A stretch of 64,000 nt of DNA from Mycobacterium sp. 852002-51057_SCH5723018 (lineage in GTDB: Bacteria; Actinomycetota; Actinomycetes; Mycobacteriales; Mycobacteriaceae), in assembly GCF_001667035.1 (NCBI RefSeq), contig NZ_LZIR01000021.1:17220-81219 (forward strand), in the 5' to 3' direction. This document shows, one piece after another, positions 9,799 through 17,322 of this stretch. Within the stretch, counting starts at the first letter, position 1; each line of letters begins with the position of its first letter. Under the pieces are notes generated by a model. The model was not told where the DNA came from, did no database searches, and saw only the letters and a program-made list of their open reading frames with translations. The position numbers were made by a program, and so were the translations under genes.

Positions 9799-10548
9799 GT
9801 GCATGATCACCGGGGCGACTACGGCATCGACGGATCCTTCAAGACCGTCTCGGCGCGCGGACAGGCCATAGGCGTCGTCGCCCAAGCCGCCGCCCTGGCC
9901 GTGTGGGCGGCGATCAGCTGGGCGCGCGGCAGGCGGATGGCCGCCGCGCTGGGCGGCGCATCGGCCGCCGGGATGATCTCGATGATGACGTGGTACATCT
10001 ACGCGACGCGCTCGGGCAAGTTCGTCGTGTGGGACCGGGTTCTCGATGACCTCCGCCTGCGGGGCGACGAAACGGTGCTGGATCTCGGGTGCGGACGCGG
10101 CGCGGTGTTGACGGCAGTGGCCAAGCGGCTGCCGCGCGGCCGGGCGATCGGCGTCGATCTGTGGCATGCCGACCAGACCGACAACTCGCAGGAGGCCACG
10201 CTGGCCAACGCGGCTCTGGAAAACGTCGCCGACCGCATCGAGGTCCGCACCGCCGACATGACCGCCCTGCCGCTGCCCGACGAGAGCGTGGACGTGGTCG
10301 TCAGCAGCCTGGCCATCCACAACATTCCGGCCCGCGCCGGCCGCCGCCAGGCCCTCGACGAAGCGGCTCGCGTGCTGCGCCCGGGCGGCCGGCTGGCCAT
10401 CGCCGATCTCTGGGAGACCCGTCAGCACGCCGAGCGCCTGCGCGAACTCGGTTGGCGAAACGTCAAGCGCCGCAACCTCGGATGGCGCATGTGGTACGGC
10501 GGGCCGTGGATCTCCACGCGCCTGGTCACCGCCACGAAACCGGGGTGA
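9799..10548 (+). CDS. Membrane-anchored class I SAM-dependent methyltransferase
   Basis: A 249-residue protein. Two hydrophobic stretches around residues 22-43 and 50-68 probably anchor it in the membrane. After residue 75 a Rossmann methyltransferase domain follows, with the SAM-binding motif VLDLGCGRG near residues 93-101, an acidic post-I region (GVDLWHADQTD) and VDVVVSSLAIHNIP as motif II. Substrate unknown. The GTG start lacks a ribosome site but follows a TAAGCT -10 box by 7 bases, suggesting a leaderless transcript. Confidence 0.82.
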   Translation: MHDHRGDYGIDGSFKTVSARGQAIGVVAQAAALAVWAAISWARGRRMAAALGGASAAGMISMMTWYIYATRSGKFVVWDRVLDDLRLRGDETVLDLGCGRGAVLTAVAKRLPRGRAIGVDLWHADQTDNSQEATLANAALENVADRIEVRTADMTALPLPDESVDVVVSSLAIHNIPARAGRRQALDEAARVLRPGGRLAIADLWETRQHAERLRELGWRNVKRRNLGWRMWYGGPWISTRLVTATKPG

Positions 10549-10601
10549 GCGGCGCCGACGCTCGTGTATGCAATCTACCGGCTACAGGGCATGCTTGACC
10601 C

Positions 10602-11057
10602 ATGAACAGAAACGAACTCACCGAGCAGATCGTGGTGTCGCGCCTGACCAAGAGGCTGACCTGGCAGGAGCTGGCCGACGCGATCGACAGGCCGGTGCTG
10701 TGGACCACGTCGGCACTGCTGGGCCAGCACCCGATACCCGCCGAACTAGGCAAGAGCCTGGTCGAAATGCTCGACCTCGACGAGTCAGCGGTGGCCGTGC
10801 TGGCAGCACCTCCCATGCGCGGCGGCCTGCCCACCGCCGTGCCGACCGACCCGACCATCTACCGCTTCTACGAAGCCCTGCAGGTGTACGGCGGCGCGAT
10901 CAAGGAAATGATCCACGAGCAGTTCGGCGACGGCATCATGAGCGCGATCAACTTCAGCGTCGACCTGCACAAGAAACCGCACCCGTCCGGCGACCGCGTG
11001 GTGGTCACGTTCGACGGGAAATTCCTTCCCTACCAATGGGTTTCGGCTGACGATTGA
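10602..11057 (+). CDS. cynS: Cyanate hydratase (cyanase)
   Basis: A 151-residue enzyme converting cyanate and bicarbonate to ammonia and CO2. It has the family's N-terminal helix-turn-helix-like domain and the C-terminal catalytic domain. The catalytic triad Arg88, Glu91 and Ser114 is present in RFYEALQVYGG and GIMSAINF, equivalent to E. coli Arg96/Glu99/Ser122. Family length is about 150-160 residues, so it looks complete. No carbonic anhydrase or cyanate transporter gene is adjacent, unlike the E. coli cynTSX operon. A hydrolase gene follows after 3 bases. Confidence 0.93.
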   Translation: MNRNELTEQIVVSRLTKRLTWQELADAIDRPVLWTTSALLGQHPIPAELGKSLVEMLDLDESAVAVLAAPPMRGGLPTAVPTDPTIYRFYEALQVYGGAIKEMIHEQFGDGIMSAINFSVDLHKKPHPSGDRVVVTFDGKFLPYQWVSADD

Positions 11058-11060
11058 CCC

Positions 11061-12002
11061 ATGCCGGTACGACCCAACAATCCACTCCGCCACCCCTTCC
11101 GGGTAGCCCGGGCCCCGAAGCCGCGATCCGAGGGACGCTTCTACCTGCCCAACGGCCGACGGCTGGGCTTCGCCGAATACGGCGATCCGGCCGGCGAGGT
11201 GGTGCTGTGGTTCCACGGCACCCCCGGCGGCCGGCGGCAGTTCCCGCTGCTCGGCCGGCGTGCCGCCGATAACCTCGGCCTGCGCGTCGTCGCGGTGGAG
11301 CGGCCCGGGACGCACCTGTCCGACCCGCACCGGTACGAGACGGTGGCGCAGTGGGCCACCGACATGGCCTGGGTGGCCGATGCGCTGGGCGCCGAACGGC
11401 TCGCGGTCATCGGCCTCTCGGGCGGCGGCCCTTACGCGCTGGCGTGCGGCGCGATGCCGCCGCTCGCCGGCCGGGTCGCCGCGGTGGGCGTACTGGGTGG
11501 GGTCGTCCCGACGGTGGGGCCCGAATCCTGCGCGATCGGCATCATCGACCTGGCCCGGCGCTTCGCCCCGGTGTGGTCGCGCCTGCGCTGGCCGTTGTCG
11601 GCGCTGGTGTCTTCTCTGGTACTGCCGATTCTGCCCTTTGGGCACTACGCCTATCTGGCCTACGCCGCTACCACGAAGGAGGGCGATCGGCGAGTCTTCG
11701 CCGACCCCGAGATGGAGCCGATGTTCCTCGACGACATCGTCCTCGTTTCCGGGGGGCGCTTTTGGGCCGTCGTCGACGACATCCGGCTGTTCGGGCGCGA
11801 CTGGGGGTTCCGGTTGGCCGACGTGCAGGTGCCGGTGCGCTGGTGGCACGGCGACGCCGATCCCATCGTGCCCCTGGAAGCCGCCCAGTGCGCGGCGTCG
11901 CACCTGGCCAACGCCGAGCTGATCCTGCGGCCCCAAGAAAGCCATCTGGGCGGCTTCGCGGCCGCCGACGAGGTCCTCGGCTACGTCCGCCGGTTTCTCT
12001 GA
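11061..12002 (+). CDS. Alpha/beta hydrolase
   Basis: A 313-residue alpha/beta-hydrolase-fold protein. The oxyanion-region WFHGTPGG and the nucleophile elbow GLSGGGPYAL are clear. The acidic residue probably lies in WHGDADPIVP and the catalytic His in ESHLGGF near the C-terminus. A hydrophobic cap around residues 165-200 (WPLSALVSSLVLPILPFG) may bind a lipid-like substrate. It starts 3 bases after cynS and is probably translated from the same mRNA. The specific reaction is unknown. A hairpin terminator follows at 12083. Confidence 0.87.
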   Translation: MPVRPNNPLRHPFRVARAPKPRSEGRFYLPNGRRLGFAEYGDPAGEVVLWFHGTPGGRRQFPLLGRRAADNLGLRVVAVERPGTHLSDPHRYETVAQWATDMAWVADALGAERLAVIGLSGGGPYALACGAMPPLAGRVAAVGVLGGVVPTVGPESCAIGIIDLARRFAPVWSRLRWPLSALVSSLVLPILPFGHYAYLAYAATTKEGDRRVFADPEMEPMFLDDIVLVSGGRFWAVVDDIRLFGRDWGFRLADVQVPVRWWHGDADPIVPLEAAQCAASHLANAELILRPQESHLGGFAAADEVLGYVRRFL

Positions 12003-12082
12003 GACGCCACCGCCGGGCGCGCCCGCCAGGGTGGAGTGACTGCACCCCGCGTACATGTCACACTTGCGACGAGGAGGCGAGC

Positions 12083-12118
12083 AACGCGGTGGCCAGGTCT
12101 TTTACCGGCCACCGCGTT
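12083..12118. terminator. Bidirectional hairpin terminator
   Basis: A perfect 12-bp inverted repeat (AACGCGGTGGCC / GGCCACCGCGTT, loop 12083+12 to 12106) lies between two converging genes, the hydrolase and echA3. There is no long T-run, but mycobacterial terminators often lack one. Confidence 0.65.
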
Positions 12119-12158
12119 CGTCGTTTCAGTTCATCAGCCCGCAGGCGGCCAGGTGACC

Positions 12159-12854
12159 TCAGAGCCCGAACTCGGCTTCGATCCCGTCGATTCCGGCGCG
12201 GATGGCCTTCAGCGCGTCGGCGCGGGCGCGCAGCTTGGTTGCGGCGTGGGCTTGCTGGTGCAGGCCGGCGAATTCGCGCGCGGCCTCCTCGGCGCGGCTG
12301 ACCACCATCTCGGGCAACACGATCTCGTCGACAAAGCCGGCGGCGAGGGCGGTTTCACCGAAGAACGTCTTGGCCAGGCCGGCGGCTTGCTGGTACGCCG
12401 ACCGGGTCAGCCGCAGCTTCATGATCTCCAGGGCCGCATACGGGATGGTCATGCCGATCGCGACCTCGTTGGCCTGAATGTTGTACGCGTGGGCCGCCAC
12501 CCGGTGGTCGCCGGACGACAGCAAAAACGCGCCCATCGCGATGGCATGACCGGTGCAGGCCATCACCACCGGCTTGGGATAGGACAGCAGCCGATACGCC
12601 AGCTCGAAGCCGCCCCGGAGCATGTCGATCGCGGGCTGCGCCTCGCCCGAGGTCAGGATCTTCAGGTCGAACCCGCCGCTGAACACCCGCTCGTTGCCGG
12701 TGATCACCAGCGCTCCGACGTTGTCGCTGTCGGCCCGGTCGATCGCCTCGGTGAGGGCATGCTGCATCGTCGGGCCCAGCGCGTTGACTTTGCCGTCGTC
12801 CATCCGGATGACCGCGATGGAATCGTTGTGGCTGTAGAGGACCGGGCCACTCAT
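12159..12854 (-). CDS. echA3: Enoyl-CoA hydratase/isomerase family protein EchA3
   Basis: A 231-residue crotonase-fold protein matching the length and position of H37Rv Rv0632c (EchA3). The oxyanion-hole segment FSGGFDLK lies near residues 58-65 and the second signature CTGHAIAMGAFLL near 99-111. A Glu in QANEVAIG occupies the region of the second catalytic acid. It probably acts on acyl-CoA esters, but exact chemistry is uncertain since the usual first catalytic Glu of the GGG(x)E segment is not present. The ATG at 12854 follows GAAGGAGCAACC on the minus strand. Confidence 0.88.
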   Translation of the reverse strand: MSGPVLYSHNDSIAVIRMDDGKVNALGPTMQHALTEAIDRADSDNVGALVITGNERVFSGGFDLKILTSGEAQPAIDMLRGGFELAYRLLSYPKPVVMACTGHAIAMGAFLLSSGDHRVAAHAYNIQANEVAIGMTIPYAALEIMKLRLTRSAYQQAAGLAKTFFGETALAAGFVDEIVLPEMVVSRAEEAAREFAGLHQQAHAATKLRARADALKAIRAGIDGIEAEFGL

Positions 12855-12875
12855 GGGTTGCTCCTTCGATCTACG

Positions 12876-13709
12876 TCAGACGTGCTGGCCGCGGTGCTTG
12901 CCGAGATCGGCTTCGGCGTTGCCCCAGCGCACGCTGACGTCGGTGGGCGCGTCGAGCAGCCGGGTGCGCCACCGGTCCTGCGTTTCCTGGACGGCGCCGT
13001 TGATCCGTTCGATCTCCCTGCGGAACACGTCGGGGCGTGTTTCCTTGCTGGCGTAGTGGAAGTAGGTGAGCAGGCCGCGCAGTAGTTCCAGCTTCTGCTT
13101 TTCCCGCTTGGCCAGGTCGTGGGTGGTCATCAAATCGATGCGCTGGACCGGCGGCAGGGCATCCCAGTCCAGCACCACGTTGGTCTGCAGCTGAGCCCGC
13201 TCGCGCTGCCAGAACCGCCAACCGCGCGGCGTCTCGGGGCGGTCGTAGTAGATCAAGGACCCCGTGAAGCGGGACTCGATCCCGGTCCCGATTTCGGCGC
13301 GGTCGAGCGCCGAATCCCACACCATGCGCCATTCCTGACCGGGCGCAAGCACAGGCAACTCGCGAGGCAGCTGCAGTTCGACGACGTCGGCGTAGCCGTC
13401 GGCGGCATTTTCGTATTCGGCCACCGTCGGCGGATTCGGAAATGCGAACCGGACGTCATAGGCCGCGGTCTGTCCGAAATTCCTGACCACCAGCTCGATC
13501 ACGTGCCAGTCGGCCGGATGCGGCTCCATGAACATCGCGACGTGGGGCCGTACCCGCTCGCCGGCCGCCCGCCGATTGAGCTTGAGCTGCCGGTTCGCGA
13601 GCAGCAGCGCCACGATACCCAGCAAAATCGCCGCCCAGGCCGCCCACGCCAACCAGGTGCTGGGCCCCACATTGGTGACTCCGTGCCAGCCGCTCTGGAC
13701 CCACCCCAT
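12876..13709 (-). CDS. Conserved single-pass membrane protein (Rv0633c homologue)
   Basis: A 277-residue protein of unknown function. One transmembrane helix lies at about residues 17-37 (WLAWAAWAAILLGIVALLLA). A soluble domain follows whose middle (LVVRNFGQTAAYDVRF) looks like a beta-sandwich seen in several membrane-tethered proteins. The C-terminal 80 residues are charged and helical. Position and length match Rv0633c. The ATG at 13709 is preferred over the GTG nine bases upstream because GGAAGG sits 9 bases before the ATG. It lies 21 bases upstream of echA3, so co-transcription is likely. Confidence 0.75.
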   Translation of the reverse strand: MGWVQSGWHGVTNVGPSTWLAWAAWAAILLGIVALLLANRQLKLNRRAAGERVRPHVAMFMEPHPADWHVIELVVRNFGQTAAYDVRFAFPNPPTVAEYENAADGYADVVELQLPRELPVLAPGQEWRMVWDSALDRAEIGTGIESRFTGSLIYYDRPETPRGWRFWQRERAQLQTNVVLDWDALPPVQRIDLMTTHDLAKREKQKLELLRGLLTYFHYASKETRPDVFRREIERINGAVQETQDRWRTRLLDAPTDVSVRWGNAEADLGKHRGQHV

Positions 13710-13844
13710 GGAATCCACCCTTCCGCTATATCACAGTGCTCTTTGGCCGGATATTTCGCTGGACCGATAGTAGAGGCGTTCGTCGCGCATTGCCGACCGC
13801 GTAATCGAGACGCACAAAATGGTCGCGAGTTGCGCCGGTGTCGC

Positions 13845-14558
13845 TTAACCGCCCATCAACATTCGCCACTGATCAAGATCGGCGGCCCGATACACGTAGT
13901 TGGAGCGCTTGACCTCCGATAGCGAGGCGCTCGGCTCGGCTGAATACCAGTGCCCCGGAAACACTGTCGGGTCCCCAGGAAGCGCGGCGAGCCGCTGCAG
14001 ACTGCGGTACATCTCATCGGAATCGCCGCCGGGAAAGTCGGTGCGCCCGCAGCCGTCCAGGAACAACGTGTCGCCGGCGACCAGGCGGCCGTCGAGCAGA
14101 AAGCACTGGCTGCCCGGGGTGTGGCCCGGGGTGTGCAGCAGCTCGATCTCGATATCCCCGACGCTGACCTTGTCGTGGCTCTCGTGGGCGGTGAGGTCGC
14201 CGAGGCCGATCCCGGTGACTCGCGAAACCCAAAGGGCCTCATGGGTATTGACGTGCACCGGTACCGGTGCACGGTCCAGCAGCTCGGCCAGGCCCTTCAG
14301 CTCGAAGCCCATCATGGCCCCGCCCACGTGGTCGGGGTGGTGGTGGGTCACCAACACCCCGGACAGGCGCATGCCGTCGGCCTCGAGCGCGTCGAGCAGG
14401 TCGCCTGCGGCGTACGCGGGGTCGACCACCAGGCAGTCCCGGGTCTCACGGTCGCCGATCAGGTAGGCGAAGTTGCGCATCTGCGTCGCGATCATGTCGC
14501 CGGCGGCGAAATCGCGACCCGAGAGCAGTTGACGGAAGTACAGCCGGTCTTCTGACAC
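13845..14558 (-). CDS. Metallo-beta-lactamase-fold hydrolase (glyoxalase II-like, Rv0634c)
   Basis: A 237-residue MBL-fold hydrolase. The metal motif THHHPDH is at about residues 70-76, with further ligands in HTPGHTPG, AGDTLF and the late GHWYS segment, as in glyoxalase II/YcbL-type enzymes. It probably hydrolyses a thioester such as a lactoyl-thiol; mycobacteria use mycothiol rather than glutathione, so the natural thiol is unclear. The start is GTG with a -10-like TAGTCT 6 bases upstream, suggesting a leaderless mRNA. Confidence 0.85.
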   Translation of the reverse strand: MSEDRLYFRQLLSGRDFAAGDMIATQMRNFAYLIGDRETRDCLVVDPAYAAGDLLDALEADGMRLSGVLVTHHHPDHVGGAMMGFELKGLAELLDRAPVPVHVNTHEALWVSRVTGIGLGDLTAHESHDKVSVGDIEIELLHTPGHTPGSQCFLLDGRLVAGDTLFLDGCGRTDFPGGDSDEMYRSLQRLAALPGDPTVFPGHWYSAEPSASLSEVKRSNYVYRAADLDQWRMLMGG

Positions 14559-14564
14559 GTGACC

Positions 14565-14570
14565 AGACTA
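14565..14570 (-). promoter_or_regulatory. Candidate -10 box, leaderless MBL-hydrolase promoter
   Basis: Read on the minus strand, TAGTCT ends 6 bases before the GTG at 14558. No ribosome-binding site fits in the gap. This spacing puts the transcription start at or one base from the start codon. Confidence 0.5.
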
Positions 14571-14654
14571 TTGACTCGTCAGGGCGACTTCGTATTCGGG
14601 CGCGCTTTGCCGGAAATGGGTCGTCATCGATCCGTTGGCGTTATCGGCAGTGGG

Positions 14655-14660
14655 TATTGT
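14655..14660 (+). promoter_or_regulatory. Candidate -10 box for the VapB-like gene
   Basis: TATTGT ends 6 bases before the ATG at 14667 with no room for a ribosome site, again the leaderless geometry. It forms a divergent promoter pair with the minus-strand box at 14565-14570, about 85 bases away. Confidence 0.5.
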
Positions 14661-14666
14661 TGGCGC

Positions 14667-14876
14667 ATGAAGAAGAAGGTCGAGATCGAAATCGACGACG
14701 AGTTGGTCCAAGAGGCGATACGTCGGTTCCATCTGGCTGACACGCGGGAGGCCGTCCATCTCGCGTTGCGGACCTTGCTCGGCGAGGCAGGCGCGGAGGA
14801 TGCGCAGGGCGACGAGTACGACGAGTTCAGCGACCTCAGCGCGTGGCAACCCCACCGCGGTGGCGACGGCGAGTGA
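14667..14876 (+). CDS. VapB-family (type II antitoxin-like) small protein
   Basis: A 69-residue protein with an N-terminal ribbon-helix-helix-like segment (KKKVEIEIDDELVQEAIRRF followed by the ADTREAVHLALRTLLG helix), typical of the VapB antitoxin/DNA-binding family. The acidic tail (GDEYDEFSDLSAW) resembles antitoxin tails that cover a toxin active site. No VapC/PIN toxin gene follows; the next elements are tRNA-Thr and tRNA-Met. It is the positional counterpart of Rv0634A. It may be an orphan antitoxin or a small regulator. The frame is open 36 codons further upstream, but the ATG at 14667 starts the conserved domain. Confidence 0.72.
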   Translation: MKKKVEIEIDDELVQEAIRRFHLADTREAVHLALRTLLGEAGAEDAQGDEYDEFSDLSAWQPHRGGDGE

Positions 14877-14967
14877 TTGTTCGACCGCCGCAAAATCTTT
14901 CAATAGTTCATTCAAGCTCATTCAAGCTCTTGCCAGCTCTAGCCCGCTCGAGTCCCGAGTTGCTGGT

Positions 14968-14997
14968 TTGGTGACGTTGCGCGCCAGGCTGTACCCT
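14968..14997 (+). promoter_or_regulatory. Candidate tRNA-Thr promoter
   Basis: TTGGTG (14968-14973) and TACCCT (14992-14997) are separated by 18 bases and lie about 38 bases before the tRNA-Thr. The match is partial and the call is tentative. The rest of 14877-15035 shows only a short direct repeat, CATTCAAGCT. Confidence 0.3.
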
Positions 14998-15035
14998 TTT
15001 TTAGGCCCGCGGCACGACTGTCGCTTGGGTGAACG

Positions 15036-15108
15036 GCCCCCTTAGCTCAGTCGGTAGAGCGTTTCCATGGTAAGGAAAAGGTCAACGGTTCGATTCCGTT
15101 AGGGGGCT
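15036..15108 (+). tRNA. tRNA-Thr (anticodon GGT)
   Basis: A cloverleaf is visible: acceptor GCCCCCT paired with AGGGGGC, D-arm with AGCTCAGTCGGTAGAGC, anticodon stem TTTCC/GGAAA around loop ATGGTAA (anticodon GGT), and T-loop GGTTCGATTCC. The CCA end is not encoded. The position before tRNA-Met and rpmG matches other mycobacteria. Confidence 0.95.
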
Positions 15109-15144
15109 CGGCGGACGCCGAGCAGGCTGGCGGCGCGTAGCAGA

Positions 15145-15218
<74 letters not shown>

Positions 15219-15276
15219 CAACACAACAACGTCTCGCGGCGATGAGACCGCGAGAAAGAACTGAGAGAGAAACGTC

Positions 15277-15444
15277 ATGGCTTCCAGTACGGACGTGCGG
15301 CCAAAGATCACCTTGGCGTGCGAGGTGTGCAAGCACCGCAACTACATCACCAAGAAGAACCGGCGCAACGACCCCGACCGGCTGGAGCTGAAGAAGTTCT
15401 GCCCGAACTGCGGCAAGCACCAGGCGCACCGCGAGACCCGGTAG
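15277..15444 (+). CDS. rpmG: 50S ribosomal protein L33
   Basis: A 55-residue L33 of the large ribosomal subunit. Two CxxC pairs, CEVC at residues 15-18 and CPNC near 43, form a zinc ribbon, so this is the zinc-containing (C+) paralogue. That form is typically the zinc-replete version in mycobacteria, where a C-minus copy elsewhere is made under zinc shortage (family knowledge). It lies between tRNA-Met and hadA, as Rv0634B does. AGAGAGAAACGTC precedes the ATG. Confidence 0.95.
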
Positions 15445-15503
15445 GCCGACCCGTCAACGTTGCTGAGATCGACCCAAGACGCGACCAGGTAGGTTCTAGA
15501 CCC

Positions 15504-15983
15504 GTGCCGTTGACCAAAGACATCGTCGGGATGCACTATCGCTACCCCGACCATTACGAGGTGGAGCGGGAAAAGATCCGCGAGCACGCGGTGGCCGTGA
15601 AGAACGATGACGCCTCGTTCCTCGACGACGATGCGGCGGCCGAACTCGGCTACAAGGGGCTGCCGGCCCCGCTGACCTTCATCTGCGTGTTCGGGTACAA
15701 GGCGCAGTCGGCGTTCTTCAAGCACGCCAACATCGCGGTCAGCGACGCACAGATCGTCCAGGTCGACCAGGTGCTGAAATTCGTGAAGCCGATCGTGGCG
15801 GGGGACAGGCTCTACTGCGACGTCTGGGTGGACTCGATGCGCGAGGCGCACGGCACCCAGATCATCGTGACCAAGAACATCATTACCAACGAAGCTGGTG
15901 AGATTGTGCAGGAGACCTATACGACCCTGGCGGGCCGTGCCGGTGAGGATGGAGAAGAGGGATTTTCTAATGCCACTGCGTGA
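15504..15983 (+). CDS. hadA: (3R)-hydroxyacyl-ACP dehydratase subunit HadA
   Basis: A 159-residue hot-dog-fold protein, the substrate-binding partner of HadB in the FAS-II dehydratase that builds meromycolate chains. MHYRYPDHYEVEREKIREHAVAV and the GYKGLPAPLTFICVFGYKAQ segment match HadA strongly. HadA lacks the catalytic His/Asp pair, which HadB supplies. The start is GTG at 15504; a TAGGTT box ends 8 bases before it, so the mRNA could start near the codon. It overlaps hadB by 14 bases. HadA is the known target of thiacetazone and isoxyl; the equivalent Cys61 appears retained in TFICVFGY. Confidence 0.95.
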   Translation: MPLTKDIVGMHYRYPDHYEVEREKIREHAVAVKNDDASFLDDDAAAELGYKGLPAPLTFICVFGYKAQSAFFKHANIAVSDAQIVQVDQVLKFVKPIVAGDRLYCDVWVDSMREAHGTQIIVTKNIITNEAGEIVQETYTTLAGRAGEDGEEGFSNATA

Positions 15984-16398
15984 GTTCAGTTCGGTGAAGG
16001 TGGGTGACCAGCTTCCGGAGAAGATCTACCCCCTGACGCGCCAGGATCTGGTGAACTACGCGGGGGTTTCCGGTGACTTGAACCCGATCCACTGGGACGA
16101 CGAGATCGCCAAGGTTGTCGGGCTGGACACCGCGATCGCCCACGGCATGCTGACCATGGGCATCGGGGGCGGCTACGTCACCTCGTGGGTCGGTGACCCG
16201 GGCGCGGTCACCGAGTACAACGTGCGGTTCACCGCCGTGGTGCCGGTGCCCAACGACGGCAAGGGCGCCGAGCTCGTCTTCAACGGCCGGGTGAAGTCGG
16301 TGGATCCGGAGAGCAAGTCGGTGACGATCGCGCTCACCGCCACCACCGGTGGCAAGAAGATCTTCGGCCGGGCCACCGCGTCGGCGAAATTGGCATAG
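15970..16398 (+). CDS. hadB: (3R)-hydroxyacyl-ACP dehydratase subunit HadB
   Basis: A 142-residue catalytic subunit shared by the HadAB and HadBC dehydratases. The hydratase-2 motif GDLNPIHWDD contains the catalytic Asp36 and His41, followed by the conserved IAHGMLTMGIGGGYV helix. It removes water from 3-hydroxyacyl-ACP during FAS-II elongation in the cytosol. The start ATG lies inside the end of hadA (14-base overlap), so translation is coupled. hadC follows 4 bases after the stop. Confidence 0.96.
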   Translation: MPLREFSSVKVGDQLPEKIYPLTRQDLVNYAGVSGDLNPIHWDDEIAKVVGLDTAIAHGMLTMGIGGGYVTSWVGDPGAVTEYNVRFTAVVPVPNDGKGAELVFNGRVKSVDPESKSVTIALTATTGGKKIFGRATASAKLA

Positions 16399-16402
16399 TT
16401 CT

Positions 16403-16903
16403 ATGGCCCTCAAGACCGATATCCGCGGGATGATCTGGCGGTACCCGGACTACTTCGAAGTGGGCCGTGAGCAGCTGCGTGCGTTCGCGCAGTCCATCAA
16501 GTGCGACCACCCGGCCTACTTCGACGAGGACGCTGCCGGCGAACTGGGATATGACGCGATAATCGCGCCGCTCACCTTTGCGAGCATTCTCGCGAAACTG
16601 GTCCAAATCGACTTCTTCCAGAATGTCGATGTCGGCATGGAGACCATGCAGATCGTCCAGGTCGACCAGAGGTTCCTGTTCTACAAGCCCGTGTTGGCCG
16701 GCGACAAGCTGTGGGCCCGGATGGACATCCACTCGGTGGACGAGCGCTTCGGCGCCGACATCGTCGTCACCAAGAACATTTGCCACAACGACCGCGGCGA
16801 GCTGGTGCTCGAGGCCTACACCACGCTGATGGGGCAGAAAGGCGAGGAGTCCGCCAGACTCAAGTGGGACAAGGATTCCGGACAGGTCGTCAGAACCGCG
16901 TAA
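16403..16903 (+). CDS. hadC: (3R)-hydroxyacyl-ACP dehydratase subunit HadC
   Basis: A 166-residue paralogue of HadA that pairs with HadB to handle longer meromycolate intermediates. The shared pattern is clear: RYPDYFEVGREQLRAFAQSIK, GYDAIIAPLTFASIL, then QIVQVDQRFLFYKPVLAGD, which repeats the HadA QIVQVDQVLKFVKPIVAGD segment. The ATG at 16403 is 4 bases after hadB. Its presence fits an organism making full-length, oxygenated mycolates. Confidence 0.95.
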   Translation: MALKTDIRGMIWRYPDYFEVGREQLRAFAQSIKCDHPAYFDEDAAGELGYDAIIAPLTFASILAKLVQIDFFQNVDVGMETMQIVQVDQRFLFYKPVLAGDKLWARMDIHSVDERFGADIVVTKNICHNDRGELVLEAYTTLMGQKGEESARLKWDKDSGQVVRTA

Positions 16904-16934
16904 TTGGTATCTGGCACCTGCCCCGATGTACACT
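16904..16934 (+). promoter_or_regulatory. Candidate promoter for tRNA-Trp/secE
   Basis: TTGGTA (16904-16909) and TACACT (16929-16934) with a 19-base spacer, directly after the hadC stop and ~115 bases before tRNA-Trp. The spacer is long, so the call is tentative. Confidence 0.3.
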
Positions 16935-17048
16935 CGGACCTCGGGGTTTTCCCAGCCATCAGCGCGCTTTCCGTGAGTCGAACAATCGGGAGGCGCGCGT
17001 GTCATGTAAGCCCCGGCAGGTAAGCGCAGGTTGGCCTGCCAACCGCGA

Positions 17049-17121
<73 letters not shown>

Positions 17122-17128
17122 CCGACGC

Positions 17129-17240
17129 GACGTCCGACGACGATGCAGGCCGGGACGGCCTGAGGAGGAGTCGGACAATCGTTGGACGTCCGACGACGAT
17201 GCAGGCCGGGACGGCCTGAGGAGGAGTCGGACACTCGTTG
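17129..17240 (+). repeat. Tandem duplication, 2 x 56 bp, each able to fold
   Basis: Two copies (17129-17184 and 17185-17240) differ at a single base (GGACAATCG versus GGACACTCG). Each unit contains a nested fold: outer arms GTCCGAC/GTCGGAC (17132-17138 with 17170-17176; 17188-17194 with 17226-17232) around an inner AGGCC-GGGAC-GGCCT hairpin. It fills most of the space between tRNA-Trp and secE. It could be a tRNA processing or partial termination region. Confidence 0.85.
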
Positions 17241-17322
17241 TCCGTGCCATGGTGGACACTGGAAGAAAGTGCCCATCACCGTGGGGCGGCTCGCGGGACA
17301 TTAGCAAACAAAGGAGCATGCG

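Noticed and set aside
17318..17320. ATG as secE start
   Set aside because: It is out of frame with SecE; the GTG at 17323 is 6 bases after AAGGAG and in frame.
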